Positions 51,780-61,168 of a stretch of 61,672 bases of DNA are shown piece by piece. The position numbers and the translations under genes were made by a program. Below the pieces are notes generated by a model. That model was not told where the DNA came from and made no database searches. It saw only the letters and a program-made list of their open reading frames with translations. Origin of the DNA: Caldithrix sp. (GTDB taxonomy: Bacteria > Zhuqueibacterota > Zhuqueibacteria > Thermofontimicrobiales > Sulfurfontimicrobiaceae); assembly GCA_020722815.1 (NCBI GenBank), contig DYKB01000038.1, forward strand, positions 1 to 61,672, given 5' to 3'. How positions within the stretch are numbered: the first letter of the stretch is position 1; every line of letters begins with the position of its first letter.

Positions 51780-51794
51780 GTAAAAAATTGTAAA
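51780..51794. promoter_or_regulatory. GTAAA-N5-GTAAA, possible CpxR-type box
   Basis: GTAAA AAATT GTAAA lies 167 bp upstream of the CpxP-like gene. It equals the consensus known for E. coli CpxR (GTAAA-N5-GTAAA), and the 10-bp period fits head-to-tail binding by OmpR-family dimers. The 51614-51989 gap is AT-rich, so chance cannot be excluded. Otherwise the gap shows only a short GC-rich stretch near 51822-51900. Confidence 0.5.
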
Positions 51795-51989
51795 AATTTT
51801 ATAAATTTCTTTCATGCACCCGCACCGGTAGTTCTTATATCATAGCGGTGAAGTGGTCGTAACAGGAAATTTTTATCGAGCCCGGCGCAGGCAGACGCAT
51901 TCAAAAAATAATTAAATCGTAGTTATCTTATGATTGGAATAAGTTTGATTGTGATATCGATGAGGCGTGGGAAATTCGCTCAGGTGAAT

Positions 51990-53075
51990 CTACTTCTCAC
52001 CCTTTCTTGTAAAATTTTCGATACATTTTTGGCGTAAAAGAAAATCGACGACCACCAGCGCAGCCATGCTCTCTACTACCGGGACAATTCGGGGCACGAT
52101 GGTTGGGTCATGCCGGCCTTCTACCAAAATTGTTGTCGGCTCAAGGGTATTGGTTAAAGTCGGCTGCTCGATGCCGATCGAAGCCGGTGGTTTGACTGCC
52201 GCGCGAAGAATAAATTCCTCCCCGGTCGTCATTCCACCAAGCACACCGCCACAATGATTGGTAAGTGTTCCGGCCTTTTCGCCTTTTTTGACAAAAATAT
52301 CATTGTTTTGAGAACCCAATGCGCTTGCCACGCCAAATCCATCGCCAATTTCAACCGCTTTTACAGCGCCCAGGCCCATGATTGCACCAGCCATTGCCGC
52401 ATCAAATTTATTAAAAACCGGTTCACCCAATCCCGCCGGCAAATTAAGAATTCGCAATTCCACGATTCCCCCAATGGAATCTTGCTGTGACTTTATTTGT
52501 TGAACGAGTGCAATCATTTCCACCGCGGCTTCTTTATCCGGCGAACGAACCATATTTTTTTCAATTTCCAAACGATTAATTTTTTGTGCCGTAATAGCGC
52601 CAATTGCACGGGTAAATGCATAGATTTCAATGTTGAAAAGAGCTAAAATTTGTTTTGCAACCGCCCCGGCAGCAACGCGTGCGGCGGTCTCCCGTCCGGA
52701 AGCGCGACCTGATCCCCGATAATCCCGAATGCCATATTTCTGATCGTAAGTAAAATCGGCATGCCCCGGCCGCCATTTGTGTTTGATATCTTCATATTTC
52801 GAGCTGTCGGCATCCTGATTAAATATCTCCAGCGTAATCGGCATTCCCGTCGTTATCTCATTCAATAAACCAGATCGGATATGCACGCGATCACTTTCAT
52901 TCCGCGGCGTTGTGATGTCACTTTGCCCTGGCCGGCGCCGATTCAGTTCCTTTTGAATAAATCCCTGTGAAATTTTTATTCCCGGCGGGCAGCCATCAAT
53001 CACCACGCCCAGACTATTTCCATGCGATTCGCCCCAGGTAGTGATGCGAAAAATAGAACCAAAACTATTGCTCAT
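51990..53075 (-). CDS. aroC: chorismate synthase
   Basis: The 361-residue protein is full-length, with the family signatures GESHGNSLGVVIDGCPPG (N-terminus), RRRPGQSDITTPRNESD, DYRGSGRASGRETAARVAAG and GVLGGMTTGEEFILRAAVKP. It converts EPSP to chorismate, using reduced FMN, at the end of the shikimate pathway. Cytoplasmic. The other aro genes are not in the window. Confidence 0.97.
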   Translation of the reverse strand: MSNSFGSIFRITTWGESHGNSLGVVIDGCPPGIKISQGFIQKELNRRRPGQSDITTPRNESDRVHIRSGLLNEITTGMPITLEIFNQDADSSKYEDIKHKWRPGHADFTYDQKYGIRDYRGSGRASGRETAARVAAGAVAKQILALFNIEIYAFTRAIGAITAQKINRLEIEKNMVRSPDKEAAVEMIALVQQIKSQQDSIGGIVELRILNLPAGLGEPVFNKFDAAMAGAIMGLGAVKAVEIGDGFGVASALGSQNNDIFVKKGEKAGTLTNHCGGVLGGMTTGEEFILRAAVKPPASIGIEQPTLTNTLEPTTILVEGRHDPTIVPRIVPVVESMAALVVVDFLLRQKCIENFTRKGEK

Positions 53076-53165
53076 CTTATTCCTTTCGAAAGAAAATTTT
53101 TTGCTCCCTTAAATTCAATAATGTAAATTTTTGAAGCTCAGAATCAATGAGGGACCCCCTCCTGC

Positions 53166-53387
53166 CATAGCCGTCAGGTTAAGGTGATAACTAATTGAAA
53201 ATTAAAAAATAAGTTAGATTAAAAATTGCCCTCACCCTAACCCTCTCCCGGAGGGAGAGGGAATAGCTACGCCCTCTCCCTTTGGGAGAGGGTTGGGGTG
53301 AGGGTTTGAAGCGTATTAAACCCCGGATATTAATGTTACTTCAAAGTTTTGTTTTTAATAACTTAATATTTTAACCTGACGGCTATG
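53166..53387. mobile_element. 222-bp non-autonomous element with 17-bp TIRs and 10-bp target duplication
   Basis: The ends are perfect inverted repeats, CATAGCCGTCAGGTTAA at 53166-53182 and its complement at 53371-53387. The 10-bp sequence CCCCTCCTGC directly flanks both sides (53156-53165 and 53388-53397). The uninterrupted target is seen in the related repeat at 13072-13212. There is no transposase inside; the core carries copy 2 of the CCCTCACCCTAACCC repeat. The ends and the duplication length recall IS4-group elements, which would have to supply transposase in trans. Confidence 0.85.
53228..53304. repeat. CCCTCACCCTAACCC palindromic repeat, copy 2
   Basis: Near-identical to 28959-29036, including the central GGGAATAGCTACGCCC. 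Here it is the core of the 222-bp mobile element, while copy 1 has none of the CATAGCCG ends. Confidence 0.8.
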
Positions 53388-53732
53388 CCCCTCCTGCCTC
53401 CCCCATTTTCGCTCTTTGAAAACCGGGGAATACAGAGGGGGGCCATAATACCGAAAACGATTCATTTTAGTATTTCAGGACTCAACACAAAATTAAGTAA
53501 AAATTTTGATTAATTCAAGCGTTTTATTTTCTACCTATGCCGCTGAAAAACCGCAATACATAAAATGCACACAATTTTAAAAAAAGCTCCAGGATGGAAA
53601 AAAAATTTTTAAGCAAAGGGGGCATCATCGATTTTTCTCTTTGAAAAAGTACATTTTATATTTATATTATATTGGGTTAGGCAGTATAAAATCATCACCT
53701 TATCTTTTCTTCTTTAAAATTGAGTGCGTCAG

Positions 53733-54578
53733 ATGAATCAGCAGAATCTACACCAAATAGATCAACACCTTCAGGAATCGATAACTTACATCCGGGATAT
53801 GTTCCCGATTGAAAAGCCACTGGCAATTATCCTGGGATCTGGATTGGGGGGCTTCGCTAATGTCCTTGAATCGCCATATCAGATAGAAACCCAATCAATC
53901 CCCTATTATCCTAAATCAACGGTTGCAGGGCATGCTGGTCGCTGGATTCTGGGAAGGCTCCATAAAATGCAGGTACTGGTTTTACAGGGAAGGGTGCATT
54001 TTTATGAAGGCTATTCCATGCAGCAGGTCGTCTATCCGGTTCATTTGCTGGCTGACCTGGGCATTGAAACGCTGGTTGTTACCAATGCGGCCGGCGGTAT
54101 TAATCTGAATTTTTCGCCGGGGGATATGATGCTTATCACCGATCAGGTCAATTTGATGGGCGATAATCCATTGATTGGAGTCAACAATCCGCGATTTGGC
54201 CCACGCTTTCCCGACATGTCAAATCCTTATCATCACCCGTATATCGAAATCGCCGAAAAAGCAGCCATCGATTTAAAAATCAAGGTTCAAAAAGGCGTAC
54301 TTTTTGCTTTAAAAGGCCCCAGCTACGAAACCGCGGCTGAAATTCGGATGCTGCGATTACTGGGTGCCGATGCCATCACCATGTCCACCATTCCGGAGGT
54401 CATTGCCGCCGTCCAGCGCGGTATCAAAGTGCTGGGAATTTCATGTATTTCCAACCTGGCCACGGGACTGTCTTCCGGCAAATTGGATCACCAGGATGTG
54501 ACGCATACGATGGCTCAAATCCAGCAAAATTTTATCCGTTTAGTCATTGAATTTATTCTCAGGATTCAGCGCGAATAA
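53733..54578 (+). CDS. purine-nucleoside phosphorylase
   Basis: The 281-residue protein has the trimeric PNP pattern: IILGSGLGGFANVL, VAGHAGRWILG, LQGRVHFYEGYSMQQV, VVTNAAGGIN, FALKGPSYETAAEIRML and TMSTIPEVIAA. It splits inosine/guanosine (trimeric class) with phosphate. The ATG at 53733 is preferred over the in-frame GTG at 53724. It is the first of three purine salvage genes on the plus strand. Confidence 0.95.
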   Translation: MNQQNLHQIDQHLQESITYIRDMFPIEKPLAIILGSGLGGFANVLESPYQIETQSIPYYPKSTVAGHAGRWILGRLHKMQVLVLQGRVHFYEGYSMQQVVYPVHLLADLGIETLVVTNAAGGINLNFSPGDMMLITDQVNLMGDNPLIGVNNPRFGPRFPDMSNPYHHPYIEIAEKAAIDLKIKVQKGVLFALKGPSYETAAEIRMLRLLGADAITMSTIPEVIAAVQRGIKVLGISCISNLATGLSSGKLDHQDVTHTMAQIQQNFIRLVIEFILRIQRE

Positions 54579-54593
54579 CAGGAAAAACACGTG

Positions 54594-55958
54594 ATGAGCA
54601 AAATCCCAAACACCAGACCGGCGACGATTGCAATAAAAAACGGAACATTGATCACCATGAATCCCGCTCGGGAAATCGTCCAAACTGATATTTTTATTGA
54701 AGATGGCAGAATAAAAAAAATCGGCACCGCGGATAGTCCGCCCGATATTGAAATCGATGCCACCGATAAAACAATCCTACCTGGTTTTATCCAGACCCAC
54801 ACGCATCTTTGCCAGACCTTGTTCCGGAATCAGGCGGATGATCTGTCGCTCCTTGACTGGCTGGAAAAACGCATCTGGCCACTCGAAATGTCCCATGACG
54901 AAAATTCCATCACTATCTCAGCCCAACTGGGTATCGCCGAATTATTTAAAGGGGGCACCACCACTATTCTGGACATGGGGACGATTCATTTTACCGATTA
55001 TATTTTCCAGACCGCACAAACAAGTGGTATTCGGGCAATAATTGGCAAGGCACTGATGGATAACTCAATAGGCGTCTCAGAAAAATATCGGGAACCAACC
55101 CGCCTGGCCCTGGAGGAGGTGCATCGGCTCATCCACGACTGGCATGGACAGGCAGATAATCGTCTTCAATTTGCACTGACCCCGCGTTTTTTACTCTCCT
55201 GTTCTTTGGAATTATTTCAGGAACTTAAAGTGCTGAGTGAAGAGAAAGGGCTTCTCATTCATACCCATGCGGCCGAATCAAAAAAAGAAATTGAAATTAT
55301 CGCCAAACAGTCCGGCCTGAGAAATATCGAATATCTTCATCATCATGGCGTCACCGGTCCCCGGCTTTGCCTGGCGCATTGCATCTGGCTGGAGGATGAT
55401 GAGATTGAAATTTTGAAACGCACCCATACCAAAGTTCTCCATTGCCCCTCCTCCAATCTGAAATTGGCTTCCGGGCTGGCAAAAGTGCCGGAAATGTTGG
55501 CACGGGGCATCAATGTCACTTTAGGAGCCGATGGCGCACCCTGCAATAACAATCTCAATATCTTCATCGAAATGCGGTTAGCCTCACTTCTCCAAAAATA
55601 TCGCCTTGCCGATCCCGCCGTGATGAATGCCCAAAAGCTGGTGGAAATGGCCACGATCGATGGTGCCTATGCGCTGGGATTGGAACAGGAAATTGGCAGT
55701 CTGGAGGTCGGAAAAAAGGCTGATTTGATAATTCTCAATCTGGATCAAATACACAGCCTGCCAGCCGCGAATTATTATTCACAAATTGTTTACGCTGCTT
55801 CACCGGAAAACGTTGAGACGGTAATCGTGGATGGAAAAATTGTCATGCGCAACCGGGAACTGCAAACATTGGACGAAACCAAAATTATTGAGCAAGCAAA
55901 ATCAGAAATGAAACGAATAGTTGCTAAAATTCAGTATGGAATTAAGGAAAATAAATAA
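54594..55958 (+). CDS. amidohydrolase, MTA/SAH-deaminase-like
   Basis: The 454-residue protein is of the TrzN/AtzB/MtaD amidohydrolase group: an N-terminal beta segment, PGFIQTHTHLCQ (metal His69, His71), LFRNQADDLSLLDWL, IHTHAAESKKEIE, LAHCIWL (His), HCPSSNLKLASGLA and GADGAPCNNNLNI (metal Asp). Likely reaction: deamination of 5'-methylthioadenosine, S-adenosylhomocysteine, 5'-deoxyadenosine or a related purine. It starts 15 bases after the phosphorylase gene, with AGGAAAAAC before the ATG, so the two are one operon. Confidence 0.9.
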   Translation: MSKIPNTRPATIAIKNGTLITMNPAREIVQTDIFIEDGRIKKIGTADSPPDIEIDATDKTILPGFIQTHTHLCQTLFRNQADDLSLLDWLEKRIWPLEMSHDENSITISAQLGIAELFKGGTTTILDMGTIHFTDYIFQTAQTSGIRAIIGKALMDNSIGVSEKYREPTRLALEEVHRLIHDWHGQADNRLQFALTPRFLLSCSLELFQELKVLSEEKGLLIHTHAAESKKEIEIIAKQSGLRNIEYLHHHGVTGPRLCLAHCIWLEDDEIEILKRTHTKVLHCPSSNLKLASGLAKVPEMLARGINVTLGADGAPCNNNLNIFIEMRLASLLQKYRLADPAVMNAQKLVEMATIDGAYALGLEQEIGSLEVGKKADLIILNLDQIHSLPAANYYSQIVYAASPENVETVIVDGKIVMRNRELQTLDETKIIEQAKSEMKRIVAKIQYGIKENK

Positions 55959-56078
55959 CTACAGATTTTCGCTGATTGAATCGATATCGAATTTTTTAAA
56001 TCAATGTCATCTGTGAAAGCTGCGGTTTAATTTTAGGCCAACTTATTTTATTCGGATTATATTTACGAGGTAAAGAAA

Positions 56079-57791
56079 ATGAAAAAACTGGAAGAACTCA
56101 TTATGGCAGCACGCGGGAAAATCAAAGTTGATTTGGTTCTGAAAAATTGCCAATTAATCAATGTCCTGTCACACGAAATTTATAAAACAGAAATAGCTGT
56201 ATTTGATGACAAAATAGTTGGTGTCGAACCTGGTTACGAAGGTCGCGAAGAGATCGATCTGGCAAATATGTATATTGCCCCCGGTTTCATCGATGGGCAC
56301 GTGCATATTGAAAGCTCAATGGTCGAAGTCCCCCAATTTACCCGTGCGGTTTTGCCACTTGGTACAACTTCCGTCGTAACGGATCCCCATGAAATCGCGA
56401 ATGTCCTTGGTTACGAGGGCATCCGGTACATGATGGACTCCAGCAAATATAATCCATTAAACGTCTTTTTCATGCTTCCCTCATGTGTTCCATCAACGCA
56501 CCTGGAGACGGCTGGTTCAACCCTGCGCGCTTTCGATATTTTTCCCTTCCTGCGCGAGAAATGGGTTTTAGGGCTCGCTGAAATTATGAATTTTCCGGGA
56601 GTTTTAAACACCGACCCCGAAGTGCTGGATAAATTAAAAATTTCACAGGATAAGCGAATCGATGGTCATGCGCCGGGGCTCTCCAAAATGGATTTAAGCG
56701 GTTATATCATCGCCGGTATTAACTCTGATCATGAATGTACCACCGTTCCCGAAGCCCAGGAAAAGCTACGAAAAGGAATGTATATCATGATTCGGGAAGG
56801 AACGGGCACCAAAAATTTACGTGACCTTTTACCGCTGGTAACGAAAGAAAATTGTCGCCATTGCCTGTTTGTTACCGATGACCGCCACCCGGATGATATT
56901 CTGGAAGAGGGGCATATCAATTTCATGGTTAAAACAGCTATTCAACAGGGAATCGATCCAATCATGGCAATTCAGATGGCCACTTTAAATACCGCTGAAT
57001 ACTTTGGTCTCAAAGAGTTAGGTGCCATCGCACCGGGAAAATTGGCAGATATGGTGGTGATTGATGATCTGGAGAACTTTAATATTAAAAAGGTTTTTAA
57101 AAACGGTAAACTGGTTGCCATGAATGGAATTCCGATTTATGACCAGGTTATGCGTCCACAAGCCACCCTCCGGGGTTCGGTTAATATTCGGTGGCTGGAA
57201 GGTGGTGAATTTGATATTCCCGCGCACGGGGAACGCTGCCGGGTCATTGGAATTGTTAAGGACCAAATTTTCACCCGGGAATTAATAGAAAATATCAAAA
57301 TCGAAAATGATCGGGTGGTTTCTGATACGGCCAATGATATTCTCCGGCTCTACGTTGTCGAACGTCATCATGGTTCAGGGCGGATCGGTAAAGGCTTAAT
57401 TAAAGGTTTTGGCCTAAAGACTGGTGCAGTCGCTTTGACAATAGCCCACGATTCGCATAACATCGTTGTCGTAGGTGTGGAAACCAGTGCGATTGTCCAG
57501 GCCGTAATTCAATTGAATAAAATGGGAGGAGGTATTGCGATTACATCATCGGATGGGGTTTTAAATAGTATTGAATTGCCTATTGCCGGATTAATGTCAA
57601 ATAAACCATTAGAGTACGTCAGCCAAAAAATCAAGGAAATGAATAAATTATTATATCAATCCGGCGTACAACTGACAGACCCCCTGATGACTTTATCGTT
57701 TATGGCGCTGCCCGTTATTCCACAATTAAAATTGACAGATCAGGGACTGGTCAATGTTGATCAATTTAAATTTGTTGATTTATTTGTATAG
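56079..57791 (+). CDS. ade: adenine deaminase
   Basis: The 570-residue protein is full-length for bacterial adenine deaminase: MYIAPGFIDGHVHIESSM (His74, His76), TSVVTDPHEIANVLG, PSCVPSTHLETAG, DGHAPGLSKMDLSGYI, GINSDHECTT, CLFVTDDRHPDDIL and GVETSAIVQAV with the family C-terminal domain. It converts adenine to hypoxanthine using a metal centre. It is 120 bp after the second salvage gene and completes an adenosine/adenine salvage route. Confidence 0.96.
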   Translation: MKKLEELIMAARGKIKVDLVLKNCQLINVLSHEIYKTEIAVFDDKIVGVEPGYEGREEIDLANMYIAPGFIDGHVHIESSMVEVPQFTRAVLPLGTTSVVTDPHEIANVLGYEGIRYMMDSSKYNPLNVFFMLPSCVPSTHLETAGSTLRAFDIFPFLREKWVLGLAEIMNFPGVLNTDPEVLDKLKISQDKRIDGHAPGLSKMDLSGYIIAGINSDHECTTVPEAQEKLRKGMYIMIREGTGTKNLRDLLPLVTKENCRHCLFVTDDRHPDDILEEGHINFMVKTAIQQGIDPIMAIQMATLNTAEYFGLKELGAIAPGKLADMVVIDDLENFNIKKVFKNGKLVAMNGIPIYDQVMRPQATLRGSVNIRWLEGGEFDIPAHGERCRVIGIVKDQIFTRELIENIKIENDRVVSDTANDILRLYVVERHHGSGRIGKGLIKGFGLKTGAVALTIAHDSHNIVVVGVETSAIVQAVIQLNKMGGGIAITSSDGVLNSIELPIAGLMSNKPLEYVSQKIKEMNKLLYQSGVQLTDPLMTLSFMALPVIPQLKLTDQGLVNVDQFKFVDLFV

Positions 57792-57902
57792 ACGTGCTTG
57801 CTCAGCATGAATGGAGAAGCTACAAATTGTTAATGACTGGCGGAATACACATGATGCATAAAAAATGAATTAAGCAAAATAGCAATCAGGAGGATAATCG
57901 AC

Positions 57903-57947
57903 GATAAGAAAAATTCGTCCCCTTCCTTATCATTTCAGGAAGGGGAC
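57903..57947 (-). terminator. terminator of the GAF-protein gene
   Basis: GTCCCCTTCCT at 57917-57927 pairs perfectly with 57937-57947 (loop 9). On the minus strand the stem is followed by GAATTTTTCTT. It lies about 80 bp beyond the stop of the leftward GAF gene and may also serve the convergent ade message. Confidence 0.75.
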
Positions 57948-58025
57948 TGGTGCATTACGCAGGGCTGGATTTGTTTAATTAATTCCAAGAGGGTTTTTTA
58001 ATATTTAAATTTGAACATCCAATAT

Positions 58026-59099
58026 TTAAACTTCAGCAAAAACTTCTGTTTGTGAAGGTAAAAATCCTGGAAAATCGACTTTGGAATTTCCCAGTCGCTC
58101 ATTCAATCTAAAATTTTCCACTTTTAGACCTAATTGTCGGCTTATCGAATCCAAAAAGCTCATTTCATTCATATTAAAATTTCGGAGTTGGGGGACGGAA
58201 AGATTCACAAATCCAACAATTTGATCACGAACACGCAGCGGTACACTCACAAATCTTTTCATTCCATACACTCGCTGTAGCGAAAAAATTTCACCATTAA
58301 AATTTGCCAATTCAACTGTAATTAACGTTTTCCCGGCACTCATGACCGAAGAGACAGGTGGAATATTGAGCTGTAAATATTCAATTTTCGGAACTAATTC
58401 CCCGGGAAGCCCACTATAAGTAACTAATTCAGCACAATGAGCACCCAAATCAATCAAATAGACACCGCCAGCGTTTAAATTCAAGATTTCAAGCGTATCT
58501 TTTAACGTTTCAGAAAGAATGCTTTTTAAATCGGTGGCCTGATTTATTTTGGACAAAATTGGATTTAATAAAAGCTGTTCTGGTTCCAGCAATTCAAAAT
58601 TCTCCTGCTTCTGTTTTTGGAACCAATGATTTTCCAATGATAGCCCCAAAAGATTGCACAGAAGCTCAAATTGCAGACAATCCTCGTCATCCAGGACAAT
58701 TTTCTCCTCCCGCCAGAGATGCAGTCCGCCCCAAACTCTGTCGCGGGTTTTAAAAAGCAGACTCAAACCACTTTTTAATTTATTTTCCTGAAGTAATTCC
58801 AGAAAAACCTTTAAACGTTTACCAGGTTGGCCTGGTAATTGATGAAGATAAACACTTTTGTTTCCATCCGGAGAAAATTTCAGAAAATCATCTGGATTTA
58901 ACTTTCCAATTTGCTGAATAATCTTGCCAGGAAGTCCCTGATTCACATAATGTGAGATAATAGTTCTATCGCGATCGTATTGAACAATAGCGCCAAGCTG
59001 ATAATGAATCTTTTCCATAAATGACATTAATACAAAATCCAAAATTTCACTAATAGATTGGGAATTATTCAATAATTTATTTGAAACCACCTGTAACAT
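58026..59099 (-). CDS. protein of two GAF-like domains
   Basis: The 357-residue soluble protein has two GAF-like halves. The first (about 10-165) has YQLGAIVQYDRDRTIISHYV and SLLFKTRDRVWGGLHLWRE. The second (about 185-345) has LNLNAGGVYLIDL, VSVPLRVRDQIVGFVNLSVP and MSFLDSISRQLGLKVEN. There is no kinase, cyclase or DNA-binding output domain, so it may pass a signal by protein contact. AAGGAG lies before the ATG. No partner gene is adjacent. Confidence 0.8.
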   Translation of the reverse strand: MLQVVSNKLLNNSQSISEILDFVLMSFMEKIHYQLGAIVQYDRDRTIISHYVNQGLPGKIIQQIGKLNPDDFLKFSPDGNKSVYLHQLPGQPGKRLKVFLELLQENKLKSGLSLLFKTRDRVWGGLHLWREEKIVLDDEDCLQFELLCNLLGLSLENHWFQKQKQENFELLEPEQLLLNPILSKINQATDLKSILSETLKDTLEILNLNAGGVYLIDLGAHCAELVTYSGLPGELVPKIEYLQLNIPPVSSVMSAGKTLITVELANFNGEIFSLQRVYGMKRFVSVPLRVRDQIVGFVNLSVPQLRNFNMNEMSFLDSISRQLGLKVENFRLNERLGNSKVDFPGFLPSQTEVFAEV

Positions 59100-59426
59100 T
59101 GGTTGCTCCTTCCCAGCGATAATTTACCGATTCATCAATTTACCACAACCATGAATCGACTGACGCTATGAAAAAATTTAACACTATTTTTTCTATGACG
59201 TTAAACTCAAAAAATTATCAATATTTAAAAATACTTTTCAAAATTGTAAATTAATTCATGAGTTGCAAAAAAGAGATCGGTATAATAGGTGCAAGCGATC
59301 CGATTTGCAGAAAAAAATTTTATAAAATTGTGTGAACTTTTTGTAACAGGTCTCTGCAGAAGCCAGGCGCTAAGAAATGAAAATCAGGTAAGGTTATACA
59401 TTCATGGGGGACGAGCCCCCAACAAT
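59100..59426. other. intergenic, nothing recognised
   Basis: AT-rich gap between leftward HAD and GAF genes. No reading frame, hairpin or repeat of note. The GAF gene's promoter should lie here. Confidence 0.5.
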
Positions 59427-60182
59427 CTATTCTGTGGCCATGAGTTGGTTAATAATTCGGGGTAATCTGGAAATTGGTCCCCTAAAATCAGGTTCAAATG
59501 CTTTATGTTCACTTCCATTCCGTAGTTCCCGACTGAGTGATAATCCCGAACGATCATAGTGAACACAATCCAGCGTTAAAAATGTTTTCATTCTAAGATT
59601 GGCGACGATTATATCATTCACGGGATCATTCCCCACCATCAAACATTTTTCCGGGGTAACATTGATCATCTCACAAATTTGTTGATAATATTCTAACCGG
59701 GGCTTACAATAGCTCATATTTTCAATATGGGTAATCAAAGTATAAGGCAGATCCGCAATCCCCGCCCAGGAGAGACGTTTAAGTTGAATATTTAAGGGAA
59801 ACATCGGATTTGAGGCGATGACTAGCTTTAAATTTTTGGCAAGCAAGCGCTGCATGACGGTTTTAACACCTTTCGGCACCGTTACTAATGATTCAAACTG
59901 ATCATACTCCGTCGCATAAAATTCCTTGAATCTTTGCCAAAGCAGCTCCTTCTTATCCTCAAAATCTTTTGCAAACACATTAAAGTAATAATCAACATTC
60001 AACATCTCGCCATTATTCTGGAGCAGCGCCTGGCTGGCTGTCATGAGCCGAACTTTAAACAGGTCTTCCGGCATTAAATCTTTAAACCAGATAGCGACTT
60101 TTGATATATAATTTTTAAAATACTCTTTTTCATCAAACAAAATCAGCGTATTATCCAGATCAAACAGCACCGCTTCCAGCAT
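59427..60182 (-). CDS. HAD superfamily hydrolase
   Basis: The 251-residue protein has motif I VLFDLDNTLILFDE (Asp8, Asp10), motif II VIASNPMFP (Ser), a helical cap domain between, a lysine in SYCKPRLEYYQQIC and motif III/IV CLMVGNDPVNDIIVA. It is a Cof-unlike, cap-type C1 phosphatase, most likely acting on a small phosphorylated metabolite. AAGG precedes the ATG. It is 81 bp downstream of the DapA-like gene (transcription is leftward), probably in the same transcript. Confidence 0.9.
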   Translation of the reverse strand: MLEAVLFDLDNTLILFDEKEYFKNYISKVAIWFKDLMPEDLFKVRLMTASQALLQNNGEMLNVDYYFNVFAKDFEDKKELLWQRFKEFYATEYDQFESLVTVPKGVKTVMQRLLAKNLKLVIASNPMFPLNIQLKRLSWAGIADLPYTLITHIENMSYCKPRLEYYQQICEMINVTPEKCLMVGNDPVNDIIVANLRMKTFLTLDCVHYDRSGLSLSRELRNGSEHKAFEPDFRGPISRLPRIINQLMATE

Positions 60183-60262
60183 TTTGTCGCCTTATAAATA
60201 GAAATTGAGATAACAGAAATAAAATACCATTGGTGAAATTCTTTTTGGTAACATTAAATTAT

Positions 60263-61168
60263 TTAATGCGTTATAAGATTGTATCTTTCCATAATCTTTT
60301 GAATCCGCTCTTTTTCTGATGGCGTAATTTTTAAATTCGGATGGGTAACGGTATTTGAACATAATCCCAATAGACTCATGGCTGTTTTAATCCCCGAAAG
60401 AAATGATCCGCTTTCATAGACCTTCCAGATCTCATTGAGCTGATGCTGCAATTGATAGGCAGCCTCAATTTGCCGCTTTTTAATCAGGTTAAAAAGCGTT
60501 ACACATAAACCCGGAACCAGATTTGACAATCCATCCAATCCGCCATCAGCGCCTTCGAGTATTCCGCTGGTCCAGAGATGTGATTTTCCAATAAAAATTT
60601 TAAAGTTGGGACGTTCCTTTTTTAATTCGATAAGTTTAAGCAAATTTAAAAAATCGACTGAACTATCTTTAATTCCAATTATCTTCTCTATCGTCATCAG
60701 TTTCCGAACAACATCCGGTGTGATATTGATTTTGGTGGTTGACGGGATATTATAAAGCATTAACGGGTGTTTTGACGCGGCCGCGATTGTTTCATAAAAA
60801 TCAACAAGTTCAGACTGGTGGTTAAGTGAATAAAAATAATAGGGATGCAAAACAATAGCGTCAATATCCAGGCGATTTGCATATTCAACTTTTTTCAAAA
60901 CCCGGCGAGTACTGGTATCACTCACGCCCCAGAAGAGCAGGGTTTGATTTTTCACTTCATCAATTGCAATATTTATCGCTTTTTGTTGTTCGGAATCGAG
61001 CAAATTCACTGCTTCACCGGTCGTGCTATTCACAAAAATACCATGAACCTGTGCATCCAAAACATGTCGAAGACAACGTCGCAATGATAATTCATCAATT
61101 GTCTCATCGGCATTTAATGGGCTGATGATGGGAACAACAATACCTTCCATTTGAGCTGGATTTTTCAT
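60263..61168 (-). CDS. dihydrodipicolinate synthase/N-acetylneuraminate lyase family aldolase
   Basis: The 301-residue class I aldolase has GIFVNSTTGEAVNLL (TTGE, residues 49-52), PLMLYNIPSTTKI (Tyr139) and IIGIKDSSVDF (Schiff-base Lys167). The ATG at 61168 has GGAGG eight bases upstream, while a longer frame from 61186 lacks one. The TTGE and YNIP motifs fit the DapA/NanA family, but lysine-pathway genes are not near. The first serine/threonine (Ser48 in place of the usual Gly) makes true DapA activity doubtful; a 2-keto-sugar acid substrate is possible. Confidence 0.87.
   Translation of the reverse strand: MKNPAQMEGIVVPIISPLNADETIDELSLRRCLRHVLDAQVHGIFVNSTTGEAVNLLDSEQQKAINIAIDEVKNQTLLFWGVSDTSTRRVLKKVEYANRLDIDAIVLHPYYFYSLNHQSELVDFYETIAAASKHPLMLYNIPSTTKINITPDVVRKLMTIEKIIGIKDSSVDFLNLLKLIELKKERPNFKIFIGKSHLWTSGILEGADGGLDGLSNLVPGLCVTLFNLIKKRQIEAAYQLQHQLNEIWKVYESGSFLSGIKTAMSLLGLCSNTVTHPNLKITPSEKERIQKIMERYNLITH

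Larger units (their letters stand above)
53142..53470. repeat. CCTCCTGCCTCCCC repeat, copy split by an insertion
   Basis: The left flank (AATCAATGAGGGACCCCCTCC) and right part (TCCCCCATTTTCGCTCTTTG, then CCGAAAACGATT) match the intact repeat at 13072-13212. They are separated by the 222-bp element 53166-53387. This copy also lacks the first internal palindrome of the other copy. Confidence 0.75.

Noticed and set aside
53640..53732. Purine riboswitch upstream of the phosphorylase gene
   Set aside because: I looked for the conserved three-way junction motifs and saw none; the leader is AT-rich with no clear stem.
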